Shown: positions 9,402-20,590, counted from the first letter of the stretch. The stretch is DNA of 64,000 nt from Methanosphaera sp. BMS (GCF_003268005.1 NZ_CP014213.1:558001-622000); one strand, 5' to 3'. Translations and numbers: made by a program. The notes: generated by a model from the sequence alone, not told the origin.

Positions 9402-12400
9402 ATGGAATATGGAGTCAGCAATTGGGGTAATGAATGGTTAAACGCCTTAAATGGTGTTGACTTGACCAACCGTTTGCCCCGCGGTAAAAGTTATGCAAAT
9501 ACAGGTAAGGTATATGATATAAAAATCGACGACAACAAGGTAACTTCCAAGGTTAAAGGAAGATACAGTGATCATTATGATACTCGGATAACATTCGACA
9601 CATTTAACGACAAAGAAAAAGAGATAATCCTGGAAACAATCAAGCAATCACCTTCATTATTATCCGCATTGCTTAACCATCAATTGCCATTGGATCTTCA
9701 TGAAATACTTCTTGAAAAGGGCGTCAATCCATTTCCAACATCCGTTGATGACATCCGTTGTCACTGCAGCTGCCCTGATTATGCCTATATCTGCAAGCAC
9801 GTGGCAGGATTGCTCTACATGGTTACCCATGAGGTTGACAAGGATCCGTTTTTGGTTTTTAAGTTACAGGACTGTGACTTGCTTGATCTTCTTGACTATG
9901 ACTCTACCAGCGACAATATCAAATCAATAGATGACCTATTTACATATACTGATAATCAGACAAGTATATTGAAGGATGATATTGACTTTTCATTGATTTC
10001 CGATTTGTCAAACAATATTTTAGCACTTCTTAAAGAAAAGCCATTGTTTTATGAAAAAGATTTTAAGGATATCTTTGAAAACCTCATCAAGACAAAATCC
10101 AGATATGCTAAACGGGAAATAGACAATTATCATAGAAACTTTTACGGATTCAATATATTCAACATTATAGAAGATCCATCCGATAAAAGACCAAAATACG
10201 AGGAGGACTATCCTGAATGGTTCGAACGACAGTTTATTGAAAAATGGAATAAGCCAAATCAATGGGAAGTCTTCAACATAGAAATCAATGACGAATATAA
10301 TATCGACAGCATTTACACGGCAGGTCATAGTCCATTTGATGAGAATCCAACACTTGAATATTTATTATCATTCTTTGTGGAGTTATCAGAAAGTCCCATC
10401 GATAAGTATAATCAGGATATACAATTTTATCACCTGTTATATCAGTTTACAGTTGAACTTATTAAAAAGCATGCATTGACTCCCGAGTTATTTGTCAGTA
10501 ACGGTCAATATCATATACGCTGGATTCCGGCTATATTTGACAAGACAATCAAAGAAGTGATTGACAAGCTGGTACAATTATGTCCATATGATCTATTGTA
10601 TTATAATGATAAAAACCTATCTAAAACCGATCAGATATTGGCCATAGTAAGCTTATTTGCTGCGGCATTTGATGAATACTTCCTCAGGTGGGGTATCACT
10701 AAGAAACTGGAAAAGAATTGTCAATACAATGCATTTAACCTATTTTTGGGCAAACCCCAATACTTTGATAAGTTCTCCGAGCAGGGCTATGAAAAGCTTA
10801 TTAATCAGTGGCTTTCAAGCTTTGTATTATCATATAGGGATTATGACTTGTATCTTGTCATAGAGGAGGAATTTGACAGGTATACAGTTGAAGTAAAGGT
10901 CAGCGTCGATGGTGGAGAAATGATTAACATCAATAGATTTATCGACCAATCAAAGAACACTAACTTAAAGCTTCAATTGATAAGCGATACCTATATCATC
11001 AATGAATTATTCCCCCAGGTCAATCAGTCAATTGATTTAAATGAAAACATGGAGCTTGATATTGATGAGTTCTCCGAATTCTTCCTAAATACGCTGCCAC
11101 TATTTGAAGTAATAGGCATAACAATAATACTGCCTAAAAATCTTCAGAAGATATTCAGGCCAAAACTCAAACTGGACATTGCGGGAAGTAAAAATGAAAA
11201 AGGATACCTTAGATTCACAGACATTGTCAAATTCGACTGGAAGATACATATCGGTGAGAGCATATACGATATCAACGAATTCAAGAAAATGGCCGAAAAG
11301 TCACGTGGACTGGTAAAATTAAACAATCAATATGTAATACTGGATGAAGATGAGACAAAGAAACTAATCAAGGACATTGAAAAGTTACCGGAAAAACTCA
11401 ACAAGCACGAATTAACCAAGGCACTATTATCCGGTGAATACAAGGACGCCGAAGTTGAAATTGATGAAAACCTAACAAGAATGCTCGATAACATAGGCAA
11501 ATATGAAAAATGCGAAATACCGGACAGTGTCACTGCAAATCTAAGAAATTACCAGAAAAACGGTTATTCATGGCTGGTCCAGAACATCAACACGGGCTTC
11601 GGATCCATACTTGCCGATGATATGGGACTTGGTAAAACACTTCAAACGCTCACAGCAATACAACACTTCAAGGATGAAGGATACCTTGACAAACAAAAGG
11701 TACTTGTGGTAGCACCGACAAGCCTTTTGACCAATTGGCAGGAAGAAATCCGGAAATTCACGCCAGATTTGACATCATACATATTCCATGGAACTAAAAG
11801 AAAGTTTCCAAAACAGGAATATGACATCTACCTGACATCCTACGGCGTAATTAGAAAGGATGTCGAGAAGTTCAACAAAAAGAAATGGTTTATCACAATC
11901 ATTGACGAGGCACAAAACATTAAAAACCCTGATACCAAGCAGACAAGGGCAGTCAAGAAGATAAAGGCCAAACATAAAATAGCACTATCCGGTACACCCG
12001 TAGAAAACAGGTTATCAGAGTACTGGAGCATATTTGACTTTATTAACAAGGGATATTTAAGCACATTAAAACAGTTTCGACAAAATTACATACTGCCAAT
12101 AGAAAAGGAAAAAAATCACGACACGCTGGAAAACTTCAAACAAATCACACAGCCATTCATACTCAGAAGACTAAAAAGCGACAAGAATATCATTAAGGAC
12201 TTGCCTGACAAGATAACCAATGACATATACTGTGACCTTTCAAAACAGCAGGTATCATTATACAAGGAAATACTTGACACATCAATGGATGAAGTTGATG
12301 CAAACGAGGGAATAAAGAGAAAAGGACTGGTACTTAAACTGATAACATCACTAAAGCAGGTATGTAATCATCCCTCACAATATAGCAAATCCAAAAGCTA

Positions 12401-12941
12401 CAACGTCGATGACTCAGGTAAGATGCAGGCACTGATGAGCATCCTCGAAAACATACTGGAATCAAATGAAAAGGTACTGATATTCACACAGTATGTACAG
12501 ATGGGCAGTATCATGAAAAAATTGGTGGAGGATAAGTTCAATGAGGAGGTACTCTTCCTGCATGGTTCGCTTTCACGTAAAAAACGTGACGAACTGGTCA
12601 AGAGATTCCAGAAAAACACTCAGAGCAAGATATTCATCATTTCACTTAAGGCCGGTGGTACGGGATTAAATCTGACAGCCGCCAGCAATGTCATACACTA
12701 TGATTTATGGTGGAATCCCGCCGTTGAAAATCAGGCAACCGACAGGGCATATCGTATAGGACAAAAGGATAATGTAATGGTATACCGCTTTATAACGAAG
12801 GGTACCTTTGAGGAAAAAATCAACCAGATGATACATGACAAAAAGGAACTTGCCCAGTTAACCGTTGGTACAGGTGAACAGTTCATTACTGAAATGAATG
12901 ATAAACAGTTAAGGGACATGTTCAAATTAAGAAAAACATAA
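9402..12941 (+). CDS. SNF2-family DNA helicase/translocase with N-terminal SWIM zinc finger
   Basis: An ATP-dependent double-stranded DNA translocase of the SNF2/HepA superfamily, 1179 residues. An N-terminal SWIM zinc-binding motif, C-x-C-x8-C-x-H, is at Cys120, Cys122, Cys131 and His133. A long middle region of SNF2-associated type follows. The helicase core has Walker A MGLGKT (Lys745), DEAQ (Asp835), GTPVENRLSEYWS, AGGTGLNLT and the final arginine motif ATDRAYRIGQ. GGAG at 9387-9390 is 11 bases before the chosen ATG; the ATG at 9385 is in another frame. A paralogue of the same layout lies at 55448-59071. Its role in archaea is not established; chromatin or replication-repair remodelling is likely. 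It appears monocistronic. Confidence 0.93.
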   Translation: MEYGVSNWGNEWLNALNGVDLTNRLPRGKSYANTGKVYDIKIDDNKVTSKVKGRYSDHYDTRITFDTFNDKEKEIILETIKQSPSLLSALLNHQLPLDLHEILLEKGVNPFPTSVDDIRCHCSCPDYAYICKHVAGLLYMVTHEVDKDPFLVFKLQDCDLLDLLDYDSTSDNIKSIDDLFTYTDNQTSILKDDIDFSLISDLSNNILALLKEKPLFYEKDFKDIFENLIKTKSRYAKREIDNYHRNFYGFNIFNIIEDPSDKRPKYEEDYPEWFERQFIEKWNKPNQWEVFNIEINDEYNIDSIYTAGHSPFDENPTLEYLLSFFVELSESPIDKYNQDIQFYHLLYQFTVELIKKHALTPELFVSNGQYHIRWIPAIFDKTIKEVIDKLVQLCPYDLLYYNDKNLSKTDQILAIVSLFAAAFDEYFLRWGITKKLEKNCQYNAFNLFLGKPQYFDKFSEQGYEKLINQWLSSFVLSYRDYDLYLVIEEEFDRYTVEVKVSVDGGEMININRFIDQSKNTNLKLQLISDTYIINELFPQVNQSIDLNENMELDIDEFSEFFLNTLPLFEVIGITIILPKNLQKIFRPKLKLDIAGSKNEKGYLRFTDIVKFDWKIHIGESIYDINEFKKMAEKSRGLVKLNNQYVILDEDETKKLIKDIEKLPEKLNKHELTKALLSGEYKDAEVEIDENLTRMLDNIGKYEKCEIPDSVTANLRNYQKNGYSWLVQNINTGFGSILADDMGLGKTLQTLTAIQHFKDEGYLDKQKVLVVAPTSLLTNWQEEIRKFTPDLTSYIFHGTKRKFPKQEYDIYLTSYGVIRKDVEKFNKKKWFITIIDEAQNIKNPDTKQTRAVKKIKAKHKIALSGTPVENRLSEYWSIFDFINKGYLSTLKQFRQNYILPIEKEKNHDTLENFKQITQPFILRRLKSDKNIIKDLPDKITNDIYCDLSKQQVSLYKEILDTSMDEVDANEGIKRKGLVLKLITSLKQVCNHPSQYSKSKSYNVDDSGKMQALMSILENILESNEKVLIFTQYVQMGSIMKKLVEDKFNEEVLFLHGSLSRKKRDELVKRFQKNTQSKIFIISLKAGGTGLNLTAASNVIHYDLWWNPAVENQATDRAYRIGQKDNVMVYRFITKGTFEEKINQMIHDKKELAQLTVGTGEQFITEMNDKQLRDMFKLRKT

Positions 12942-13734
12942 ACAAAACGGGATATTAATGCAGAAAAGCAATACTCACCATAGAAATTGTAAAGAAAATC
13001 CTGTAACAACACATTCTACCATAACAGACAACGATAAAGTCATTAGTAATGGCAAATGGTCTTAAAGATAAACCATAAAGAGTCCGGGACATTAGGCAAG
13101 ATAATTATTCAAGTAGTTAACAATCAGGTAATGTTAACTACACACATGCTATAAGGATAACTTTTATAACATTACTTTTACGTTCATATCTGGTGATTAC
13201 GACCGTTGGAGGATAGCATCTACATTGACGATATATCAATAAACTAATTTATGAAGGATTATCCTTCATTCTTTCTATCTTTTATATTTATTTCAAAATT
13301 TTCATGACAATATTTCGATATCATTTTTAAAATATTTTTATCAAATTTCCATTAAAATAGTAATCTTTATTAAATACCTTTTAAATATATAATATTAACA
13401 GATTCTCATTTGATAAATAATTGTATATTATTTATTTTTTCCATTATAGTATAAGCGTTTTCTATACTTTGAGAATCATTTAAGGGGTATCTATTATACT
13501 GGTTATGTATATTAGATAAGGTTTTGTATTTAGATTAAATAATTCATGTGTTATGGATATGAAAGAGAAAAGTATTCTATCATATGAACTTAATTTATTA
13601 AAAGGCTTTTTTTATATTCTCATTTAATGCTTTTTTAGTTAATATACAGGTATTTAACTGGAGATTATATTAAAAATATCTTTATTTAAACATCTACTTA
13701 CATTACTTATTCCTATGACTATGGAGAGTAATTA
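12942..13734. other. Non-coding stretch between the SNF2 gene and the mevalonate kinase operon, with two hairpins
   Basis: No ORF of useful length. The part up to about 13270 is less AT-rich than the rest and contains a perfect 10-base inverted repeat at 13113-13122 / 13132-13141 (9-base loop) and a hairpin at 13251-13269 (8-base stem, 3-base loop) followed by a T-rich run, which looks like an RNA 3' end. From 13280 on the sequence is very AT-rich. Arms at 13403-13410 and 13470-13477 are complementary and enclose a second pair at 13448-13453 / 13463-13468. The operon promoter is presumably in the last 60 bases (A/T-rich box around 13683-13692). Confidence 0.5.
13251..13285 (+). terminator. 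Candidate intrinsic terminator (hairpin plus T-rich tail)
   Basis: The stem ATGAAGGA / TCCTTCAT with a 3-base loop is followed by TTCTTTCTATCTTTTA. It could end a small RNA encoded within 12960-13250 or read-through from the SNF2 gene. Confidence 0.4.
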
Positions 13735-14706
13735 ATGAAGATTAAATCATTTGCACCAGGAAAAATAATATTATTCGGTGAACATTCAGTTGTACATAAC
13801 AGGCCCGCCATTGCCGCAGCAATAAACAGGGGTGTTGATGTAGAGCTCACGCCAAGAAATGATAACATTGTTCATGTAATAGTACCGGCTATCGGCTATG
13901 ACGAAAAACATGAATTAACTAATTCTCGATTAAATTACTTAATTGATAGTCATAAAAAGATGATTACTGACTACATTTATGAGGTTATTAACTTATTTGA
14001 ATTTCAAAGCGGTTTTGACATCAAAGTGGATATCAACATGTACCTGGGCGTAGGTCTTGGCTCATCAGCGGCTGTAACGGTTTCAACACTTAAGGCCGTG
14101 TCAATGTATGCCGACAAGGACTACACCAAGGATGAACTGGCAGGTATTGCCCGTTCCATTGAAATTAAAATACAGGGAGCGGCCAGTCCCATAGACACAT
14201 CCATGAGTACATATGGTGGTATAATATATATTGACAACGAATTTAACCTACATAGCGTAAACGTCAATATGAAGTTGCCATTAATAGTTCAAAACTGCCA
14301 GATAAGTGGTAATACAGGAAAATTAGTTGAATCTGTTAGACAAAAATATGAAAAATATCCTAACATTGTAGGAAAAATATTTGATGCAATGGAACAGATA
14401 GCAGTTGATGCAAAAAAGGCATTGGAAGAGGGTAACAATGAGCATTTAAGCAATTATATGAATCTCAATCAGGGATTGCTTGATTCAATCGGCGTAAATA
14501 CTCTTGAATTGTCCGAGATGGTATACACCATTAGAAGTCATGGTGCAAAAGGATCCAAGCTTACTGGCAGTGGCGGTGGAGGATGTATTATAGCATTCTG
14601 TCCGGACAATATCGATGAGGTATATGATTCATTGGATGATAATTATCCAAAGTTCAAGTGTGAATTATCAACTGAAGGAGTAGAAGCATCAATTATCAAA
14701 GATTAA
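13735..14706 (+). CDS. mvk: Mevalonate kinase (GHMP kinase)
   Basis: Phosphorylates mevalonate with ATP in the cytoplasm, the entry to the archaeal mevalonate pathway. It has 323 residues, normal for archaeal enzymes. GHMP signatures are visible in order: PGKIILFGEHSVVH at the N-terminus, the ATP-binding GLGSSAA near residue 107, PIDTS with the catalytic Asp, and the C-terminal KLTGSGGGGC. The start is ATG 13735 with GGAGAG about 7 bases upstream. It is the first gene of a five-gene + strand operon and is separated from the next gene by 9 bases. This identification is very secure. Confidence 0.96.
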   Translation: MKIKSFAPGKIILFGEHSVVHNRPAIAAAINRGVDVELTPRNDNIVHVIVPAIGYDEKHELTNSRLNYLIDSHKKMITDYIYEVINLFEFQSGFDIKVDINMYLGVGLGSSAAVTVSTLKAVSMYADKDYTKDELAGIARSIEIKIQGAASPIDTSMSTYGGIIYIDNEFNLHSVNVNMKLPLIVQNCQISGNTGKLVESVRQKYEKYPNIVGKIFDAMEQIAVDAKKALEEGNNEHLSNYMNLNQGLLDSIGVNTLELSEMVYTIRSHGAKGSKLTGSGGGGCIIAFCPDNIDEVYDSLDDNYPKFKCELSTEGVEASIIKD

Positions 14707-14715
14707 GGGTTTTAT

Positions 14716-15504
14716 ATGATAATACTTAAACTAGGTGGCAGTGCATTAACCATTAAGGATGCGGATAAGCCAACTATAGATGATGTTAACTTAGATAGAA
14801 TAGCTACAGAAGTAGCAAGTTATAATCAGGATATGATTATAGTTCATGGTGCCGGGTCATTCGGACATATCCATGCCAGGAAGTATGCTATTGGTGATAG
14901 GATACTTGGTGATGATGACAAATCCAACAAGACTATGGGATTGTGTCTGACACAGGCATCAGTACAGCTATTGAATTATAAGGTAATAAGTAAACTGCAC
15001 GAAAAGAATATCCCGGCTGTCGGGATAAAACCGTCAACATTTATTGTAAACAAGGATAAAAGAATAGATGAATGTGACACTAATCTAATAAGAAAATATC
15101 TTGATGACGGATTTGTACCGGTATTATATGGGGATGCCGTACTTGATAAGAATGATGAAATTAGATATTCCATATTATCAGGTGATCAGATTATAACATA
15201 TCTGGCAAAAAAACTGAACACGGATCGTGTAATATTATCATCAGATGTCGATGGAATATATACAGACAATCCAAAGACAAATCCTGACGCTAAGTTAATT
15301 GATATAGTAACAAAAGACACGCCTTTGACAACAACCAGTAATGATAATCAGGCAGACGTTACTGGAGGTATGGCAGGTAAGATTAGAGAACTGCTGGAGT
15401 TAGCCGAATATGGCATTGAATCACAGATTATCAACGCTGAAAAGGAAGGTAATATAAAGCTAGCCGTATCCGGCAGACAAGTTAAAGGTACAATAATCAA
15501 ATAA
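14716..15504 (+). CDS. ipk: Isopentenyl phosphate kinase
   Basis: Phosphorylates isopentenyl phosphate to IPP, the defining step of the alternative archaeal mevalonate pathway. The 262-residue protein has the amino-acid-kinase fold: LKLGGSALT at the N-terminus, HGAGSFGH (the His is the family's catalytic residue), a central SGDQI and DVDGIY, and a C-terminal VTGGMAGK. It sits 9 bases behind mevalonate kinase and 52 bases before the isomerase. The pathway also needs a phosphomevalonate decarboxylase or dehydratase route, which is not in the window. Confidence 0.95.
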   Translation: MIILKLGGSALTIKDADKPTIDDVNLDRIATEVASYNQDMIIVHGAGSFGHIHARKYAIGDRILGDDDKSNKTMGLCLTQASVQLLNYKVISKLHEKNIPAVGIKPSTFIVNKDKRIDECDTNLIRKYLDDGFVPVLYGDAVLDKNDEIRYSILSGDQIITYLAKKLNTDRVILSSDVDGIYTDNPKTNPDAKLIDIVTKDTPLTTTSNDNQADVTGGMAGKIRELLELAEYGIESQIINAEKEGNIKLAVSGRQVKGTIIK

Positions 15505-15556
15505 TCATTTTTTTAATTTCATACTCAAATAAATAAACTAAAAAGGGAGGTAGTAT

Positions 15557-16606
15557 ATGATATCTGATAGAAAATTGGAACACTTGGAAATCTGTAAAAA
15601 CTATGATGTCGAACATCACAGGACTACCGGATTTGAAGATGTGGAACTTGTTCACAGATCACTGCCGGAAGTCGATTTTGATGAAATTGATACAAGCATA
15701 GAATTTCTGGGTAAAAAATTGGATTCACCACTGATAATATCAGCAATAACCGGTGGACACTCAGCAAGCAAAGAAATAAATGAAAGTTTAGCTATTGCAT
15801 CCGAGAAAACCAATATTGCTATGGGTGTAGGCAGCCAAAGAGCGGGAATAACAAATCCTGAACTGACAGATACATTCACTGTTGTTAGGGATATGGCACC
15901 ACATGCAACTATCATAGGTAACATCGGAGCACCACAGGTTGAATATGCAGGCAGTGCAATTGACATGCTTGACTGTGACATACTGGCAATACACCTGAAT
16001 CCATTACAGGAGATAATACAGCCTGAAGGGGATATAAACGCCAAGGGGTTTATTGATGACATAAAAGAGATAACGCAAACAGTCGATATTCCAATCATGG
16101 CAAAGGAAACAGGTGCCGGTATATCCAAAAAGGATGCACAGATACTTGAAAAAATAGGAATCGACGCTATAGACATTGAAGGTGTTGGTGGAACCAGCTG
16201 GTCGGCAGTTGAAACATACAGGGCAGAAAATCCTAACTTGGGAAACCTATTCTGGGATTGGGGTATAACCACGGCCGTAAGTACTGTAGAAGTAGTAGAA
16301 AGTACAGACCTGCCGGTAATATCATCCGGTGGTATACGAAACGGATTAGAGGCCGCCAAGGCAATAAGTCTTGGAGCCAGTGGTGTAGGTATGGCATTAC
16401 CGTTTTTAAAGCATGCCTATAATGGACCTGAATATGTGGAAGAGAAAATCAATCAGTTTACCAATGAACTTAAAACGGCAATGTTTCTGGTAGGAGCAGA
16501 AAACATCAAACAATTACAGGAAAAAAGACTGATAATTACCGGAAAAACACGAGAAATATTAACAGAACTCGGTATAGACACTAAAAAATATGCAAGGAGG
16601 ATATAA
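15557..16606 (+). CDS. fni: Type 2 isopentenyl-diphosphate isomerase (FMN-dependent)
   Basis: Interconverts IPP and DMAPP using reduced FMN. The 349-residue protein shows the TIM-barrel FMN family motifs: SAITGGH near residue 60, [22 protein letters not shown] and SGGIRNG followed by ALPFL. GGGAGG at 15545-15550 provides a strong ribosome-binding site. Its stop (16604-16606) is one base before the TTG start of the next gene, and the next gene's Shine-Dalgarno lies inside its last codons, so the two are translationally coupled. Confidence 0.96.
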   Translation: MISDRKLEHLEICKNYDVEHHRTTGFEDVELVHRSLPEVDFDEIDTSIEFLGKKLDSPLIISAITGGHSASKEINESLAIASEKTNIAMGVGSQRAGITNPELTDTFTVVRDMAPHATIIGNIGAPQVEYAGSAIDMLDCDILAIHLNPLQEIIQPEGDINAKGFIDDIKEITQTVDIPIMAKETGAGISKKDAQILEKIGIDAIDIEGVGGTSWSAVETYRAENPNLGNLFWDWGITTAVSTVEVVESTDLPVISSGGIRNGLEAAKAISLGASGVGMALPFLKHAYNGPEYVEEKINQFTNELKTAMFLVGAENIKQLQEKRLIITGKTREILTELGIDTKKYARRI

Positions 16607-16607
16607 T

Positions 16608-17951
16608 TTGACAATAGAAGTAATAGCAGTTGGAGGATATGAAGAGATAGGAAAGAATATGACTGCAGTAAAAGTAAACGATGACGTGGTCATATTTGAT
16701 ATGGGTATACACCTAGACAGATTACACATACATGAAGATACTGACATAGCAAGAATGCACAGTTTGGATTTAATCGAAAGAGGAGTAATCCCCGATGATA
16801 CATTGATGCGTGATGTTGACGGAAAGGTACGTGCAATCGTATGTACACACGGTCACCTTGACCACATAGGTGCAATTGCAAAACTGGCACACAGATATGA
16901 GGCACCAATTATTGCAAGTCCATATACACTAGCATTAATCGAGAAAACCATCCAGGGCGAACGTAAATTCAAGGTAAACAATCCATTAAAGTCAGTTAAC
17001 CCTGGTGAAAAAATACAGATATCACCAAATCTGACCCTGGAATTTGTAAGGACAACACACAGTATACCACACACAATAACAGCAGCATTACATACCCCTG
17101 AAGGAGTAATAATATATGCAAACGACTTCAAATTCGACAATCATCAGATGGTTTCACCACCACCTGACTATAGAAGATTCAGGGAATTAGGTAAAAAAGG
17201 AGTAAAGGTTGCAATACTTGATACAACCAACATCAAGGAAAAGCAGCAAAGCAAAACATACTCTGAAAGAATAGCAAGAGACTTACTCAAGGACGTTCTA
17301 AAAGGACCACTTGAAGAAAGAAAAGGATTGATTGTCACAACATTCTCCAGTCACATCGAAAGAATACAGGCAATAACAAAAATAGCTGAAAGAAGCAGAA
17401 GAAAAATCATGCTTCTGGGCAGATCAATGGAAAGATACTGTTCAATAGCAGAGTCAATGGGTATACTAAACCTGCCAAGAAACGTAAGCGTATACGGAAA
17501 TTCAAAGTCCATCAACAAGGCATTGGCACGTGCTAATGAAAACAGGACAAAATACATGCTAATAGTAACGGGCCATCAGGGAGAACCTGATGCATTACTA
17601 CCTAGAATAGCAGCCAATAAGACAAACTTTGAAATCAAACCGGGAGATAATGTAATATTCTCAGCTACCACAATTCCTAATCCTATAAACATAGCAAATA
17701 GGAATTTACTTGACAGACGTCTAAAAGAAAGAGGTGCAAGAATATATAATAATGTCCACGTATCCGGTCACGCCGGACCAGAGGATATGAGAGACTTTAT
17801 TAGAATGCTGCAGCCACAACACTTGATACCGGCACACGGTGACTTAAGCCACCTTTCAGCATTCGTAGAATTAGCAGAAGAAGAAGGATATAAATTAGGA
17901 AATGATGTTCACATACTAAGAAATGGACAAGCACAAGTATTTAATAGGTGA
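16608..17951 (+). CDS. rnj: Ribonuclease J (beta-CASP metallo-beta-lactamase family)
   Basis: A 5'-3' exo/endoribonuclease for RNA decay. An ATG at 16590 lies upstream in frame but inside fni. The Shine-Dalgarno AAGGAGG at 16594-16600 is 7 bases before TTG 16608, giving the N-terminus [17 protein letters not shown], so TTG is the start. The zinc motif THGHLDH (His81, His83, Asp85, His86) and beta-CASP elements follow; HVSGHAG and PAHGD are near the C-terminus. The length of 447 residues fits archaeal RNase J. Its place between fni and idsA recurs in Methanobacteriales (from memory of gene order), so it probably reflects co-expression rather than a role in lipid synthesis. Confidence 0.93.
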   Translation: MTIEVIAVGGYEEIGKNMTAVKVNDDVVIFDMGIHLDRLHIHEDTDIARMHSLDLIERGVIPDDTLMRDVDGKVRAIVCTHGHLDHIGAIAKLAHRYEAPIIASPYTLALIEKTIQGERKFKVNNPLKSVNPGEKIQISPNLTLEFVRTTHSIPHTITAALHTPEGVIIYANDFKFDNHQMVSPPPDYRRFRELGKKGVKVAILDTTNIKEKQQSKTYSERIARDLLKDVLKGPLEERKGLIVTTFSSHIERIQAITKIAERSRRKIMLLGRSMERYCSIAESMGILNLPRNVSVYGNSKSINKALARANENRTKYMLIVTGHQGEPDALLPRIAANKTNFEIKPGDNVIFSATTIPNPINIANRNLLDRRLKERGARIYNNVHVSGHAGPEDMRDFIRMLQPQHLIPAHGDLSHLSAFVELAEEEGYKLGNDVHILRNGQAQVFNR

Positions 17952-17956
17952 TTATA

Positions 17957-18943
17957 ATGTCAGATGTAATGGAAATATTAAAAAAATATTCAGTAGATGT
18001 AGATAAAGAAATCGAATTAGCATTAAGTACACTAGAACCGGACACTTTAAAGGATTCATCAGCTCATCTAATTAAAGCCGGTGGAAAAAAATTCAGGCCT
18101 GCATTGGTTGTATTAAGCTGTCAGGCAGTCGGTGGTCAAACAGACAAGGCACTTAAGACAGCAGCTGCACTGGAATTAATCCATACTTTCAGTCTCATAC
18201 ATGATGACATAATGGATAATGATGATACACGTCGTGGCATGAAAGCCGTACATAAAATATGGGGAGAACCACTTGCAATACTCGCCGGAGACACATTATT
18301 TGCAAAGGCATATGAAACAATCATCAAAACAGCCGATGATAACATAGCATATGAAAGAGTTATAGATGCACTACGTGTACTGGTTGATTCATGCATTAAA
18401 ATATGTGAAGGTCAAGCACTTGACATGGCATTTGAAGATACCTTCGAGGTAACCAAGGATGAATACATGAACATGATCTATAAGAAAACTGGTGCATTAA
18501 TTACCGGTGCCACAACAGCAGGTGCAATAATCGGTGGAGCAACATCTGACCAAATCAAGGCATTAGATACCTATGGTAGAAAAATCGGCCTTGCATTCCA
18601 AATTCAGGATGACTACATAGACCTTACCGGTGATGAATCAATCGGTAAACCAGTAGGCAGTGACCTGGTAGAGGGTAAAAAAACATTAATGGTTGTATTT
18701 GCATTAGAAAAAGCAAATCAGGAAGACCATGACAGATTAATTGAATTACTTGAAGCTAACGATGAAAGCATTATCCCGGAAGCTATGTCAATACTTGAAA
18801 AATATGATGCAATCAACTATGCTCGTAGCGTAGCATATGATTGTGTAATTGAAGCTAAGGAAGCATTAATGTTCTTACCTGACACTGATGCCAAGGATGC
18901 ACTCAACAAGTTAGCAGACTTTGTATTTACAAGAAATGCATAA
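17957..18943 (+). CDS. idsA: Short-chain prenyltransferase: (farnesyl/)geranylgeranyl diphosphate synthase
   Basis: Builds FPP/GGPP from IPP and allylic diphosphates for archaeal ether lipids. First Asp-rich motif DDIMD at Asp83-Asp87; second motif DDYID at Asp218-Asp222. Phe78 is five residues before the first motif, the position known in archaeal GGPP synthases to limit chain length, which supports a C20 product. The frame is open from a GTG at 17948, but AGGTGA at 17946-17951 is correctly placed for ATG 17957 (MSDVMEIL). This is the last gene of the isoprenoid operon; pyrimidine-rich sequence follows from 18944. Confidence 0.95.
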   Translation: MSDVMEILKKYSVDVDKEIELALSTLEPDTLKDSSAHLIKAGGKKFRPALVVLSCQAVGGQTDKALKTAAALELIHTFSLIHDDIMDNDDTRRGMKAVHKIWGEPLAILAGDTLFAKAYETIIKTADDNIAYERVIDALRVLVDSCIKICEGQALDMAFEDTFEVTKDEYMNMIYKKTGALITGATTAGAIIGGATSDQIKALDTYGRKIGLAFQIQDDYIDLTGDESIGKPVGSDLVEGKKTLMVVFALEKANQEDHDRLIELLEANDESIIPEAMSILEKYDAINYARSVAYDCVIEAKEALMFLPDTDAKDALNKLADFVFTRNA

Positions 18944-19087
18944 ACTTCTATTATCCCCTCCTCTTCTTTTAAATATTTTTTTATGAAATTTCTCACAATA
19001 TTGCAATTACTACAATATTTTATCTATTTATTTATTGACAGAGTACTTGACATAATTATATTTTTTTATGGTTTGTTAATACTTTTT

Positions 19088-20590
19088 TTATTTTATTGTA
19101 GCTATGAGTTCTGTTTCGAATAATGTTGATAGTTTTTCTAGGAAGTTGTCTATTTCTGTTATTTCGTTGAGTATGTTGTGTTTTATGTTGTATAATCTTT
19201 TTATGTTGTGTGATAGTGCACATAAGTTCATTATGTTTTCTGTTTGTTGTATTCCATGTGTTCTTAGGTTGTTGTAGTTGTAGAATATTTTTAATATTCC
19301 AAATGGTGCTTCGACTGTGTTTCCTCTTTTTTTGTATTCGTTTTGTGCTTCTTTTGTGTCCATGTATTGTTTTATTTTTAGTGTATTTTCGTTTGTGAAT
19401 TCGGATATTATTTTGTGGCTGCTTTTGGTGCATTTTTGTAGTGATGGGCAGTTTTTACATGCTTTGTAGTTTATGTATTTGTGTTCTATTCTGTTGGGTT
19501 TGCCTTCTTTTTGGGTTGGTCGTTCATATTGGTATTTGAAGTATAATGTTTGTTTTTCTGGGTAGGTGTATGTGTCTTCTTTGTAATTATATTGGAAAAG
19601 GGTCTTTATGGTAAGGGTTGGTGCTTATTTTGCCTTGTTCTTTTCGTGTTTGTTTTTTATCTGGTATTATTGGTGTTATTCCTTTTTTATGTAAATATTC
19701 AATTGATGTGGCGTTATGGTATCCTGTATCTGCACTTATCATATTGGGGTCTTGTTTTATGTTTTTTATTGTTTTTTTTACTATTTCTGGTAGTTTATCA
19801 TGGTTTGTGGGGTTTTGTGTGATGTTAACAGTGCATATTAGCTTTGTGGTGGTGTCTACGGTTGATTGTATGTTGTATGATATTTGACTTTGTCCATCCT
19901 TATTTTGCATCCAATGGGCTTCTATATCATTAACAGGTATTGTATCTTGTCCAGACATTGTTAATTGTGTATTCATTTCATATAATAATTCTATTTTTTC
20001 TTCGCATCCTATATCTTCTTTTTCAATGAATCTTTTTGCTGGTTTTCTAAGTTTATTTAACTCTTCAGCCGATAAAAAGTCTCCTTCATAATATTTAATT
20101 AATATTTCTATATTATCTTTATGTATAACATTGAAACGATTGTTATCTGCTTTTTTTAATACTTCCATTAACTGATACATGATTAAAATCTGTTAAATTA
20201 ATCTTATTAGCAAAAATAAGCGAACATCCTAATAATATTTTAAAATAGGCTCCATATTTTTGAATTAATCTTCGAATGGTTCTACTAGGTGGTTTAATAT
20301 CTCTTGAAACATAACGATAGATTTGATGAAACTTGGCCATTTCAGTTAACATTTCAATACTAGTTACGCCCCTATAAAAACCATAATATTACTAATTTAA
20401 ATATTTCACGAGGAGGATATGAAGGACAATCAGGCAATCCTTCCACTTCATCAAGATTCAAAACATGATAAAACATATCAACAAACTGTACAAGAAAACG
20501 AGAATAATCCTCCTCTGGAATTCTTTCATCTAATCTAGTATAGACAAAACGAGTCTGAATATTATCAATAACTTTCTTAACTATAAATAA
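19088..20590 (-). pseudogene. Degraded IS1182-type DDE transposase, at least three frameshifts
   Basis: Conceptual translation on the - strand gives one transposase in pieces. The N-terminal part (about 20590-20390) reads KKVIDNIQTRF and REIFKLVI, and is followed by a shift near 20385 after which the frame resumes as WFYRGVTSIEM. The next piece (to about 20150) has the helix-turn-helix-like PSRTIRRLI. A one-base change in an A-run near 20165 leads into the DDE core (20160-19600; ADTGYHN, NDIEAHWM). A further shift near 19595 leads into the Cys-containing C-terminal part ending TVEAPFGILK (19360-19088). No single frame spans the gene, so it is inactive. I see no clear terminal inverted repeats, so the element's ends are undefined. 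It lies directly behind the isoprenoid operon. Confidence 0.85.

Noticed and set aside
12960-13285. RNase P RNA, SRP RNA or tRNA in the gap after the SNF2 gene
   Set aside because: None of the conserved cores of these RNAs (for tRNA, the T-loop GGTTCRAATCC) are found; only generic hairpins are present.
15652-16359. 235-residue - strand ORF opposite fni
   Set aside because: It is antisense to a well-conserved enzyme, with no ribosome-binding site or family resemblance.
19056-19433. Basic 125-residue - strand ORF as a separate gene
   Set aside because: It is an alternative frame over the C-terminal part of the broken transposase, whose true frame gives TVEAPFGILK.
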